From Propionibacteriaceae bacterium (GTDB taxonomy: Bacteria; Actinomycetota; Actinomycetes; Propionibacteriales; Propionibacteriaceae): 8,643 nucleotides of DNA. The notes beneath the pieces were generated by a model that was not told the DNA's origin, did not search any database, and saw only the letters and a list, made by a program, of their open reading frames with translations. The position numbers were made by a program, and so were the translations under genes. Location of the stretch: contig WRGV01000057.1 in assembly GCA_009787035.1 (NCBI GenBank), forward strand, positions 1 through 8,643. The letters run 5' to 3'. Positions 1 through 6,519 of this stretch are shown one piece after another. Within the stretch, counting starts at the first letter, position 1. Every line of letters begins with the position of its first letter.

Positions 1-885
1 CGGGGCCTCGTCGCGGGCCGGTTGTGCGGTGCGGCGGTGCTCATCCGGCTCGTGCATCCAGGCCGGTGCGCCCCGTCCGCCCGCAGTGACGACGGTGGAC
101 GGACGCACGCGCGCGGAGGCGGCGCGCCGAGACGGCGTGGCCAGGTCGGTCATGTCGTCGACGGGGACGACGATGTCGAGGCGCCAGGTCTTGTCGGCCG
201 GGGGGCTGATGATGTCCACGGGGCGGTGTGCCCCGCCCAGGAATGCGGCGGCCGCGGCCGGCGGGCGCACGGTCGCCGACAGCCCGATGCGCTGGGGCTC
301 ATCGCCGCGTGCCAGGGCGGCCACGCGCTCCAGACTGATCCCCAGATGGGCGCCGCGCTTGGTGCCGGCCAGCGCGTGCACCTCGTCCACGATGATCGTG
401 CGCACATCGGCCAGCGTCGCGCCGGCCTGGCTCGACAGCATCAGGAACAGCGACTCGGGCGTCGTGATCAGGATGTCCGGCGGATGTGCGACCAGTCGGC
501 GCCGGTCGGCGCTCGGCGTGTCGCCGCTGCGCAGGCCGACGCGGATGTCCGGGGTGGGGCGGCCCTGCCGGGCGAGTACCTCGGTGATGCCGCGCAGGGG
601 CACCGTGAGGTTGCGCTGCACGTCCACCGCCAGCGCCTTGAGCGGCGAGATGTACAGCACCCGCACACCTGGCCGGGACGGATCGCGCGGCGTCGTGAGC
701 AGCGTGTCGATGCTGTGCAGGAAGGCGGCCAGCGTCTTGCCCGACCCGGTCGGCGCGATGACCAGCGCATGCCGCCCCGATCGGATCGCGCCCCAGGCGG
801 CGTCCTGCGCGGGCGTGGGCGCGGCGAACTGGCCCAGGAACCATTCCCGGGTCGCCGGGTCGAATCCGGTCAGCGCGTCGTCCAT
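1..885 (-). CDS. lhr: Lhr-type ATP-dependent DNA helicase, N-terminal part (gene continues beyond left edge)
   Basis: Superfamily 2 DNA helicase of the Lhr (large helicase-related) group, ATP-driven 3'-5' translocases linked to DNA repair in actinobacteria. Reading the minus strand from the ATG at 885-883 gives 295 residues without a stop to the window edge. Visible motifs: Walker A APTGSGKT at residues 44-51 (K50), motif Ia SPLKAL at about 80-85, TPESL at 142-146, the DEVH box at 167-170 (motif II), and motif III SAT at 203-205. This covers RecA-like domain 1 and the start of domain 2; full Lhr proteins are about 1500 residues, so most of the gene lies outside. An in-frame GTG at 888-886 directly precedes the ATG and may be the true, leaderless start, because it lies 6 nt after a candidate -10 element. 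The gene diverges from the DUF3046 gene. Other DEAD/H helicases are possible, but DEVH with SPLKAL and TPESL fits Lhr well. Confidence 0.9.
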   Translation of the reverse strand, partial: MDDALTGFDPATREWFLGQFAAPTPAQDAAWGAIRSGRHALVIAPTGSGKTLAAFLHSIDTLLTTPRDPSRPGVRVLYISPLKALAVDVQRNLTVPLRGITEVLARQGRPTPDIRVGLRSGDTPSADRRRLVAHPPDILITTPESLFLMLSSQAGATLADVRTIIVDEVHALAGTKRGAHLGISLERVAALARGDEPQRIGLSATVRPPAAAAAFLGGAHRPVDIISPPADKTWRLDIVVPVDDMTDLATPSRRAASARVRPSTVVTAGGRGAPAWMHEPDEHRRTAQPARDEAP

Positions 886-887
886 CA

Positions 888-917
888 CCCGTCCATCATC
901 GCCCAGCCCACCGACAA
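888..917 (-). promoter_or_regulatory. PafBC/RecA-NDp-type promoter of the lhr helicase gene
   Basis: Reading the minus strand, 917-909 is TTGTCGGTG. This matches all nine positions of the mycobacterial RecA-NDp (PafBC-dependent) element TTGTCRGTG as I remember it. It is followed by exactly 8 nt (908-901) and then GATGAT (900-895) in the -10 position, where the consensus is TANNNT, so the first T is missing. Six nt later (888) is a GTG in frame with the helicase, so the transcript could be leaderless. In mycobacteria, PafBC activates DNA-damage genes independently of LexA. The imperfect -10 is the main weakness. Confidence 0.55.
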
Positions 918-937
918 ATCCGGACGTCTCGTCGGTG
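909..937. repeat. Inverted repeat in the divergent lhr/DUF3046 promoter region
   Basis: CACCGAC (909-915) and GTCGGTG (931-937) form a perfect 7-bp inverted repeat with a 15-nt spacer. The left arm is part of the PafBC-like element of lhr on the minus strand. The right arm lies in the -35 zone of the plus-strand promoter for DUF3046, where TCGTCGGTG (929-937) differs from the element by one base. It could be a two-sided activator site or coincidence in GC-rich DNA. Confidence 0.4.
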
Positions 938-964
938 TCGGCCCGGTCGGCTACTCTGGACGGG
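929..964 (+). promoter_or_regulatory. Candidate leaderless promoter of the DUF3046 gene
   Basis: TACTCT at 952-957 fits the actinobacterial -10 pattern TANNNT and ends exactly 6 nt before the GTG start at 964, the spacing typical of leaderless transcripts. The -35 region is weak: TCGTCG at 929-934 with a 17-nt spacer. No Shine-Dalgarno sequence is seen upstream of the GTG, in agreement with leaderless translation. Confidence 0.5.
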
Positions 965-1158
965 TGTTCGAGACGGAGCTGTGGCGGCGGATGACCAAGG
1001 CCCTGGGTGAGGCGTACGTGCACACCTGGGCCGAGACGCAGGTGCTGTCCGGGCTGCAGGGGCGCACGGTCGTCCAGGCGCTGCGCGATGGCGATCCGCA
1101 CGTCAAGATCTGGCGTGCGGTCTGGGCGGCGCTGGAGCTGCCCGCCAGCGAGCGCTGA
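964..1158 (+). CDS. DUF3046 family protein (small conserved actinobacterial protein next to recA)
   Basis: A 64-residue protein beginning MFETELWRRM from a GTG start, with the family features ELWRRM near the N-terminus, a Trp-Ala segment, VLSGLQGRTVVQAL in the middle and KIWRAVWAALELP at the end. This matches my memory of DUF3046, found almost only in actinobacteria and commonly just upstream of recA. No enzyme motif, signal peptide or membrane segment is visible; the protein is small, soluble and rich in Trp and Arg. The start was chosen from homology and from the -10 element 6 nt upstream; frame extensions further left are antisense to the helicase. Its function is unknown. Its position between lhr and recA suggests, but does not show, a link to DNA repair. 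Confidence 0.85.
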   Translation: MFETELWRRMTKALGEAYVHTWAETQVLSGLQGRTVVQALRDGDPHVKIWRAVWAALELPASER

Positions 1159-1195
1159 CGTCTTCGTGCGGATGTCGGATGTGTCCGCGTGTCGC

Positions 1196-1225
1196 TTGAA
1201 GATCGAACGTGTGTTCGGGTACTGT
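1196..1225 (+). promoter_or_regulatory. recA promoter 1 (sigma70-type, overlapped by the LexA box)
   Basis: TTGAAG (1196-1201) is a plausible -35 and TACTGT (1220-1225) a plausible -10 (TANNNT), with an 18-nt spacer. The LexA operator occupies most of the spacer, so LexA binding would block RNA polymerase. The predicted start near 1232 would give a leader of about 165 nt and falls inside the first DnaA-box match. Confidence 0.55.
1204..1217 (+). promoter_or_regulatory. LexA operator (SOS box) of recA
   Basis: CGAACGTGTGTTCG is a perfect match to the actinobacterial and Bacillus-type SOS box CGAAC-N4-GTTCG. It lies about 180 bp before the recA start codon, inside a -35/-10 pair. Cleavage of LexA, stimulated by RecA filaments, would release recA from repression. 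Confidence 0.9.
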
Positions 1226-1226
1226 G

Positions 1227-1235
1227 TTGTCCACA
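1227..1235 (+). promoter_or_regulatory. DnaA-box match 1 upstream of recA
   Basis: TTGTCCACA equals the DnaA box form preferred in GC-rich actinobacteria. It begins two bases after the -10 of recA promoter 1, over the expected transcription start. Box identity is from sequence alone; a single 9-mer match can be chance, but a second lies 30 bp downstream. Confidence 0.5.
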
Positions 1236-1256
1236 GGCGAGACGAAAACGGGCACG

Positions 1257-1265
1257 TTATCCACA
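1257..1265 (+). promoter_or_regulatory. DnaA-box match 2 upstream of recA
   Basis: TTATCCACA is the classical high-affinity DnaA box. It has the same orientation as the first match and starts exactly 30 bp after it, close to three helical turns, so both would lie on the same DNA face. It sits between the two recA promoters. Confidence 0.5.
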
Positions 1266-1286
1266 GCGAGCGTACGACGCGCAGAA

Positions 1287-1309
1287 CTGTCGGAGGCGAT
1301 GCCTAGATT
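1287..1309 (+). promoter_or_regulatory. recA promoter 2, PafBC/RecA-NDp type
   Basis: CTGTCGGAG (1287-1295) matches seven of nine positions of TTGTCRGTG. It is followed by exactly 8 nt (1296-1303) and the -10 element TAGATT (1304-1309, TANNNT). This is the layout of the LexA-independent recA promoter known from mycobacteria, activated by PafBC after DNA damage. The expected start near 1316 gives a leader of about 80 nt. Spacing and -10 are right, but two element positions deviate, so the activator assignment is an inference. Confidence 0.6.
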
Positions 1310-1317
1310 GAGAATGT

Positions 1318-1361
1318 ACGGGCGAATGGCCCGTCGGCAACCGGACCGTCCGGAAGGACGG
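1318..1361 (+). promoter_or_regulatory. Two hairpins in the recA leader RNA
   Basis: Hairpin 1: ACGGGC (1318-1323) pairs with GCCCGT (1329-1334) around a 5-nt loop. Hairpin 2: CCGTCC (1346-1351) pairs with GGACGG (1356-1361) around the GNRA tetraloop GGAA; an outer CCGG (1341-1344) can pair with CCGG (1366-1369). GGACGG also occurs at 1360-1365 and at 1390-1395, the last lying between the ribosome binding site and the ATG, so CCGTCC has a competing partner. No poly-U follows, so these are not classical terminators. Confidence 0.45.
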
Positions 1362-1381
1362 ACGGCCGGGGCCCACGAACC

Positions 1382-1388
1382 AGGAAGG
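1382..1388 (+). promoter_or_regulatory. Ribosome binding site of recA
   Basis: AGGAAGG lies 9 nt before the ATG at 1398. It fixes the recA start against the long in-frame extension to 1209, which would run through the promoter region. Confidence 0.85.
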
Positions 1389-1397
1389 TGGACGGAC

Positions 1398-2462
<1,065 letters not shown>

Positions 2463-2463
2463 C

Positions 2464-3039
2464 ATGCGGCAGCGGTTGGGCCGCGACCGGCGGTCGGATC
2501 CGGCCGTCGGCGGGGCCACGCCGGACGCCGACGCGGATCCGGTCGAGGTGGCGCGGGAGATCGCGCTGCGGCGGCTGGATCAGCGCCCGCAGACCCGGGC
2601 CGAGCTGGCCGCGACGCTGCAGGCTCGGGGCGTGCCCGACGCCGCGGCCACGCAGGTGCTCGACCGTTTCGAGGAGGTCGGGCTGGTGGATGATGCCGGC
2701 TTCGCCGCCGACTGGGCGCGCAGCCGCCACGGGGCGCGTCATCTGTCGCGCCGGGCGGTCGCCCAGGAGCTGCGGGCCAAGGGCATCAGCGACGAGCTGA
2801 TCGAACAGGCCACGGTCGGCATCGACCGGGACGCCGAGGTCGAGGCGGCTTTCGAGGTCGCCCGCGCCAAGCGCAGGGCACTGGTGGGAGTGACCTATCC
2901 GGTCGCCTACCGGCGCCTGGCCGGGGCGCTCGCCCGCAAGGGGTACGACACCTCGGTCGTCGCGCAGGTGACCAAGCAGGCCCTGGTCGGCTGGGGCGGC
3001 GACGACACCGATCCCGACGACGGCCTGTACGATGCCTGA
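2464..3039 (+). CDS. recX: RecX, regulatory protein of RecA
   Basis: RecX binds RecA filaments and inhibits or disassembles them, limiting recombination and the SOS response. The 191-residue protein is mostly helical. A variable charged N-terminus (about 1-25) is followed by the repeat-type helical modules: AREIALRRLDQRPQTRAELAATLQARG (about 30-56), FEEVGLVDDAGFAADWARSRHGARHLSRRAVAQELRAKGI (about 69-108), and a C-terminal module with YRRLAGALARKGYDTSVV. The GLVDDAGFA segment and the Leu/Arg spacing are typical of the family. The start codon lies one base after the recA stop, with GAGGTGG at 2448-2454 inside the recA end as ribosome binding site, so translation is probably coupled and SOS induction shared with recA. 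The last residues are acidic. Confidence 0.95.
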   Translation: MRQRLGRDRRSDPAVGGATPDADADPVEVAREIALRRLDQRPQTRAELAATLQARGVPDAAATQVLDRFEEVGLVDDAGFAADWARSRHGARHLSRRAVAQELRAKGISDELIEQATVGIDRDAEVEAAFEVARAKRRALVGVTYPVAYRRLAGALARKGYDTSVVAQVTKQALVGWGGDDTDPDDGLYDA

Positions 3040-3066
3040 GACGGCGGGCCTGGCGGGACAGTCCGG

Positions 3067-3084
3067 TAGAATCGCCGCTTGATG
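3067..3084 (+). promoter_or_regulatory. Candidate leaderless or near-leaderless promoter of miaB
   Basis: TAGAAT (3067-3072) is a very good -10 element in the 39-nt gap after recX. Six nt after it comes TTG (3079), directly followed by the ATG at 3082, so a transcript starting at 3079-3082 would have almost no leader. No Shine-Dalgarno sequence is visible before the ATG, which agrees. No good -35 is seen. The segment 3050-3058 (CTGGCGGGA), 8 nt before the -10, resembles the PafBC element in only five of nine positions, too weak to claim. Confidence 0.5.
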
Positions 3085-4569
3085 ACGCACGATATGACTT
3101 CCACCATCGCCGACCCGGCGGCGAAGGCCGCGCTCACGTACCGGGTGATCACATACGGCTGCCAGATGAACGCCCACGATTCCGAGCGGATCGCGGGGGT
3201 GCTGGAGGATGCCGGCTACGTGCCGGCGCCCGAGGATGCATCGGTCGAACCGGACGTGCCCGCGGTGGCCGACGTCGTCGTGTTCAACACCTGCGCGGTG
3301 CGCGAGAACGCCGACAACCGGCTGTACGGCAACCTGGGTCACATGGCGCAGGCCAAGCGGCGCCATCCAGGCATGCAGATCGCGGTCGGCGGCTGCATGG
3401 CGCAGAAGGACCGCGCCACGGTGGTGGCCAAGGCCCCATGGGTGGATGTCGTCTTCGGCACCAACAACATGGGGTCGTTGCCGGCGCTGCTCGACCGGGC
3501 CCGCGTCGAGCATGCCAGCCAGGTGGAGATCCGCGAGTCGCTGGAGGTGTTCCCGTCCACGCTGCCGACCCGGCGCGAGTCGCCGTACGCCGCGTGGGTG
3601 AGCATCAGCGTCGGCTGCAACAACACGTGCACGTTCTGCATCGTGCCGAGCCTGCGCGGGCGCGAACACGACCGGCGTCCCGGCGACGTCCTGCGCGAGA
3701 TCGAGGCCCTGGTGGGCCAGGGCGTCCAGGAGATCACGCTGCTCGGCCAGAACGTCAACACGTACGGCGTCGAGTTTGGCGACCGGCTGGCGTTCGGCAA
3801 GCTGCTGCGGGCCTGTGGCCAGATCGACGGCCTGCGTCGTGTCCGGTTCGCCTCGCCCCATCCCAAGGATTTCACCGACGACGTCATCGCGGCGATGGCG
3901 GAGACGCCCAACGTCATGCCGCAGCTGCACATGCCGCTGCAATCCGGCTCCGACGAGGTGCTGCGCCGGATGCACCGGCCCTACCGGCAGGCGCGTTTCC
4001 TGCAGCTGGTCGATCGGGTGCGCCAGTCGATCCCCGACGCGGCCATCACGACCGACATCATCGTCGGCTTTCCCGGCGAGACCGACGATGACTTCGAACA
4101 GACGATGGACGTGGTGGCCAAGGCCCGGTTCGCCGGTGCCTTCACGTTCCAGTACTCGATCCGCCCGGGCACGCCGGCCGGCGTCATGCCCGACCAGGTG
4201 CCCCACGACGTCGTCCAGGCCCGGTTCGAGCGGCTGACGGCGCTGGTCGACGAGATCGCCTGGGAAGAGAACAAGGGGCAGATCGGCCGACGCGTCGAGG
4301 TGCTGTTCGCCGACGATGAGGGGCGCAAGGACGAGGCGACGCACCGCATGAGCGGACGGGCCCGCGACAACCGGCTGGTGCACGTGCGCGTACCGCAGGA
4401 TCCGTCCGCGCGCCCGCGCCCGGGCGACCTGGGCGAGGTCGAGATCACCTACGCCGCCCCGCACCACCTGGTGGCCGACGCGGGCCTGCTGAGCCTGACG
4501 CGCACCGCCGGGGGAGCCGCGTGGGCGGCACGGGAAGCGGCCCAGTCCGGCATCGTCCATCAGGACTGA
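3082..4569 (+). CDS. miaB: tRNA (N6-isopentenyladenosine(37)-C2)-methylthiotransferase MiaB
   Basis: Radical-SAM enzyme carrying two iron-sulfur clusters. It adds the 2-methylthio group to i6A at position 37 of tRNAs reading UNN codons, giving ms2i6A. The 495-residue protein has the MTTase domain first, with TYGCQMN (C27), [10 protein letters not shown] (C71) and GGCMAQ (C105) holding the auxiliary cluster. The radical-SAM motif follows in [14 protein letters not shown] (C179, C183, C186). The [13 protein letters not shown] segment, [27 protein letters not shown] and [10 protein letters not shown] are family signatures, and a TRAM RNA-binding domain covers about 390-455. A 30-residue tail rich in Ala ends the protein. 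Start: the ATG at 3082 (TTG at 3079 and ATG at 3094 are alternatives). miaA, which makes its substrate, follows after 8 nt. Confidence 0.97.
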   Translation: MTHDMTSTIADPAAKAALTYRVITYGCQMNAHDSERIAGVLEDAGYVPAPEDASVEPDVPAVADVVVFNTCAVRENADNRLYGNLGHMAQAKRRHPGMQIAVGGCMAQKDRATVVAKAPWVDVVFGTNNMGSLPALLDRARVEHASQVEIRESLEVFPSTLPTRRESPYAAWVSISVGCNNTCTFCIVPSLRGREHDRRPGDVLREIEALVGQGVQEITLLGQNVNTYGVEFGDRLAFGKLLRACGQIDGLRRVRFASPHPKDFTDDVIAAMAETPNVMPQLHMPLQSGSDEVLRRMHRPYRQARFLQLVDRVRQSIPDAAITTDIIVGFPGETDDDFEQTMDVVAKARFAGAFTFQYSIRPGTPAGVMPDQVPHDVVQARFERLTALVDEIAWEENKGQIGRRVEVLFADDEGRKDEATHRMSGRARDNRLVHVRVPQDPSARPRPGDLGEVEITYAAPHHLVADAGLLSLTRTAGGAAWAAREAAQSGIVHQD

Positions 4570-4577
4570 GCCCGGCC

Positions 4578-5531
4578 ATGGACGCATCGTGCGAACCCCC
4601 GGTGCTGGCGATCGTCGGGCCGACGGCCAGCGGCAAGACCGCGCTGGCCCTGGTGGTGGCGCGCCGGCTGATCGCATCCGGTCGCCCGGCCGAGATCGTC
4701 AACGCCGACTCGATGCTGGTCTACCGCGGCATGGACATCGGCACCGCCAAGCCGAGCGCGGCCGAGCGGGCCGAGATCCCGCACCACCTGATCGACATCG
4801 CCGACCTGGGGTGGACGGCCTCGGTCGCGCAGTTCCAGCGCCTGGCCCGCGACGCGATCGCGGACATCCGTTCCCGCGGCGCGGTGCCGCTCGTGGTGGG
4901 CGGATCGGCGCTGTACATCCATGCGATCCTGGACGAGCTGAGCTTCCCGCCCACCGATCCGGCGGTGCGGGCCCGCTGGCAGGCCGAGCTTGACCGCATC
5001 GGCCCGCAGGCGCTGCACGCGGTGTTGGCAGAGCGCGCCCCGGAAGCTGCGGCGGGCATCCTGCCCGGCAACGGGCGGCGGATCGTGCGGGCCCTGGAGG
5101 TCGTCGAGCTGACCGGCTCGTTCACGTCCGTCCTGCCGCAGCCGCGCTACGCGCTGGAGGGCGTCCATCAGTTCGGCATCTCGATCACCCGCGAAGAGCT
5201 GGACGAGCGGATCCAGGCCCGCGTGGAGCAGATGTGGCAGGCCGGGTTCGTGGAGGAGGTGCGCGAGCTGGAGCTGCGCGGGCTGCGCCAGACGCCCACG
5301 GCCTCCCGGGCGCTGGGCTACAGCTGGGTGTTGGACTACCTGTCGGGAAGCTTCACGCAGGAAAGAGCCCGCGAGGCGACCGTGTTCGCCACGCGCAGAT
5401 TCGCACGCAAGCAGCTGTCCTGGTTCCGCCGCGACGCGCGCATCGAATGGGTGGATGCCACCGATCCCGCCACGGTCGATGCGATCGCACGCGTGTGTCA
5501 CCAGGGCCCCGCACCGTACGCCCGCGGCTGA
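4578..5531 (+). CDS. miaA: tRNA dimethylallyltransferase MiaA
   Basis: Transfers the dimethylallyl group from DMAPP to N6 of A37 in tRNAs reading UNN codons, making i6A, the substrate of MiaB. The 317-residue protein has the P-loop GPTASGKT at 14-21 (K20), the NADSMLVYRGMDIGTAKP segment at 42-59 with the conserved Asp44-Ser45, HHLID, GGSALYIHA, and the C-terminal signature ATRRFARKQLSWFRRD (about 271-286). Leu47 stands where Gln is frequent in the DSMQVYRG motif. The ATG at 4578 lies 8 nt after the miaB stop; only a weak AGGA (4562-4565, 12 nt upstream) serves as ribosome binding site, so coupling to miaB is likely. A GTG at 4521 in frame would overlap miaB and add 19 residues before the P-loop, which is less likely. 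Confidence 0.97.
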   Translation: MDASCEPPVLAIVGPTASGKTALALVVARRLIASGRPAEIVNADSMLVYRGMDIGTAKPSAAERAEIPHHLIDIADLGWTASVAQFQRLARDAIADIRSRGAVPLVVGGSALYIHAILDELSFPPTDPAVRARWQAELDRIGPQALHAVLAERAPEAAAGILPGNGRRIVRALEVVELTGSFTSVLPQPRYALEGVHQFGISITREELDERIQARVEQMWQAGFVEEVRELELRGLRQTPTASRALGYSWVLDYLSGSFTQERAREATVFATRRFARKQLSWFRRDARIEWVDATDPATVDAIARVCHQGPAPYARG

Positions 5532-5615
5532 ACAGTGGCGCGATACGACAGGGGCACGACAAGACAATGGCGCATGGTCCGCGCGAGAAATCGTTGCGCG
5601 TGACATGATGACCCG
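5532..5615 (+). promoter_or_regulatory. miaA-dapF gap with possible weak promoter
   Basis: 84 nt without a gene. CATGAT (5604-5609) lies 6 nt before the dapF GTG, the same distance as in the other leaderless-type promoters here, but it lacks the first T of TANNNT and has no -35. A small hairpin around GAAA can form between about 5581 and 5600, with a bulged stem and no U-run. No Shine-Dalgarno sequence is obvious before dapF. Confidence 0.3.
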
Positions 5616-6446
5616 GTGAGATCTTTCGCATTCGCCAAGGGCCACGCGACGATGAATGACTTCATCCTCGTGCAGGACCGCCACAATGCCTTGGAGTTGA
5701 GCGACGCCGACGTCCAATGGCTGTGCGACCGGCGCGCCGGCGTCGGCGCGGACGGCATTCTGCGCGCGGTCAAGGCCGGATGCATGCCGGATTGGAATGG
5801 CGATCCGAATCTGTGGTTCATGGACTATCGCAACGCCGATGGTTCGACGGCCCAGATGTGCGGCAATGGGTTGCGGCTGTTCGTGCGCTACCTGATGGAT
5901 GAAGACCTGGCGCCCCGCGACGAGGTGCACGTCGCGACGCGGGCCGGCGAGCGCACGGTGTGGGAGCTGTTCGACGGGCGCCTGCGCGCAACCATGGGCC
6001 GCGTCCGGCTCGGCGACAGGCCGACCTGGGTGGTGCTCGGCGACCAGCGGTTTGACGAGGCCATGCCCGCCGACGTGGGCAACCCGCACGCGGTGGTGGC
6101 CCTCGACGGCATCACGGCGCTGCGCCGGCTCGACCTGACCCAGCACATCGAGCTGGATCCGACGGTGTTCCCCGAGGGGGCCAACGTCGAGTTCGTGGTC
6201 GAGGAGGGGCCGGGACGGATCCGCATGCGCGTGCAGGAGCGCGGCGTCGGCGAGACGTTCTCGTGCGGCACGGGCGTGGTGGCCTCGGCGGCCGTCATGC
6301 TGCGCCGCGCCACCGGGGAAGCGCAGGGCCACTGCGACGTCAGTGTGCGCGGCGGCCACCTGTCGGTGCATCTGGTGCCGGACGAGTCGTTCCTCACGGG
6401 CCCGGCGGTCGTCGTGGCTCGCGGCGAAGTCACGATGCCCGACTGA
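5616..6446 (+). CDS. dapF: Diaminopimelate epimerase DapF
   Basis: Converts LL-diaminopimelate to meso-diaminopimelate, a step of lysine synthesis that also supplies peptidoglycan precursors; cofactor-independent, cytoplasmic. The 276-residue protein has both catalytic cysteines: C82 in NADGSTAQMCGNGLR and C217 in GETFSCGTGVVASA. The N-terminal KGHATMNDF corresponds to the KGHGTxNDF motif, with Ala where Gly is usual, followed by RRAGVGADGIL; DVGNPHAVV and PEGANVEFV are also typical. The two halves form the pseudo-symmetric barrels of the family. The GTG at 5616 was chosen because it gives the normal short lead (MRSFAFAKGH) before the first motif; the ATG at 5652 would cut into it. Neighbours fit the usual actinobacterial order miaA-dapF-hflX. 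Confidence 0.97.
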   Translation: MRSFAFAKGHATMNDFILVQDRHNALELSDADVQWLCDRRAGVGADGILRAVKAGCMPDWNGDPNLWFMDYRNADGSTAQMCGNGLRLFVRYLMDEDLAPRDEVHVATRAGERTVWELFDGRLRATMGRVRLGDRPTWVVLGDQRFDEAMPADVGNPHAVVALDGITALRRLDLTQHIELDPTVFPEGANVEFVVEEGPGRIRMRVQERGVGETFSCGTGVVASAAVMLRRATGEAQGHCDVSVRGGHLSVHLVPDESFLTGPAVVVARGEVTMPD

Positions 6447-6519
6447 GACGGGCGTCTGTCGCAGGGATCCGGGGCCGATCTGGTGGCGGACAGGCCCAAC
6501 ATGTGCCAAGGTTATGGGG
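6447..6519 (+). other. dapF-hflX intergenic gap
   Basis: 73 nt without a gene. It holds a weak ribosome binding site AAGG (6508-6511), 8 nt before the ATG at 6520. CTGTCGCAG (6457-6465) resembles the element in recA promoter 2 but has no -10 at the right distance. No convincing promoter or terminator was seen, so hflX may be read through from dapF. Confidence 0.4.

Noticed and set aside
22..994. Long plus-strand open frames over the left end
   Set aside because: They are antisense to the Lhr helicase, whose minus-strand frame carries Walker A, DEVH and SAT motifs in order. Only the last part (964-1158) is a real gene, DUF3046.
1209..1397. N-terminal extension of RecA
   Set aside because: It would translate through the promoter elements, and the ribosome binding site at 1382-1388 plus homology place the start at 1398.
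5550..5570. PafBC-like element on the minus strand in the miaA-dapF gap (TTGTCGTGC)
   Set aside because: Three mismatches and no minus-strand gene downstream.
6343..6519. N-terminal extension of HflX into dapF
   Set aside because: It overlaps the catalytic end of dapF and has no homology; the ATG at 6520 has a ribosome binding site.
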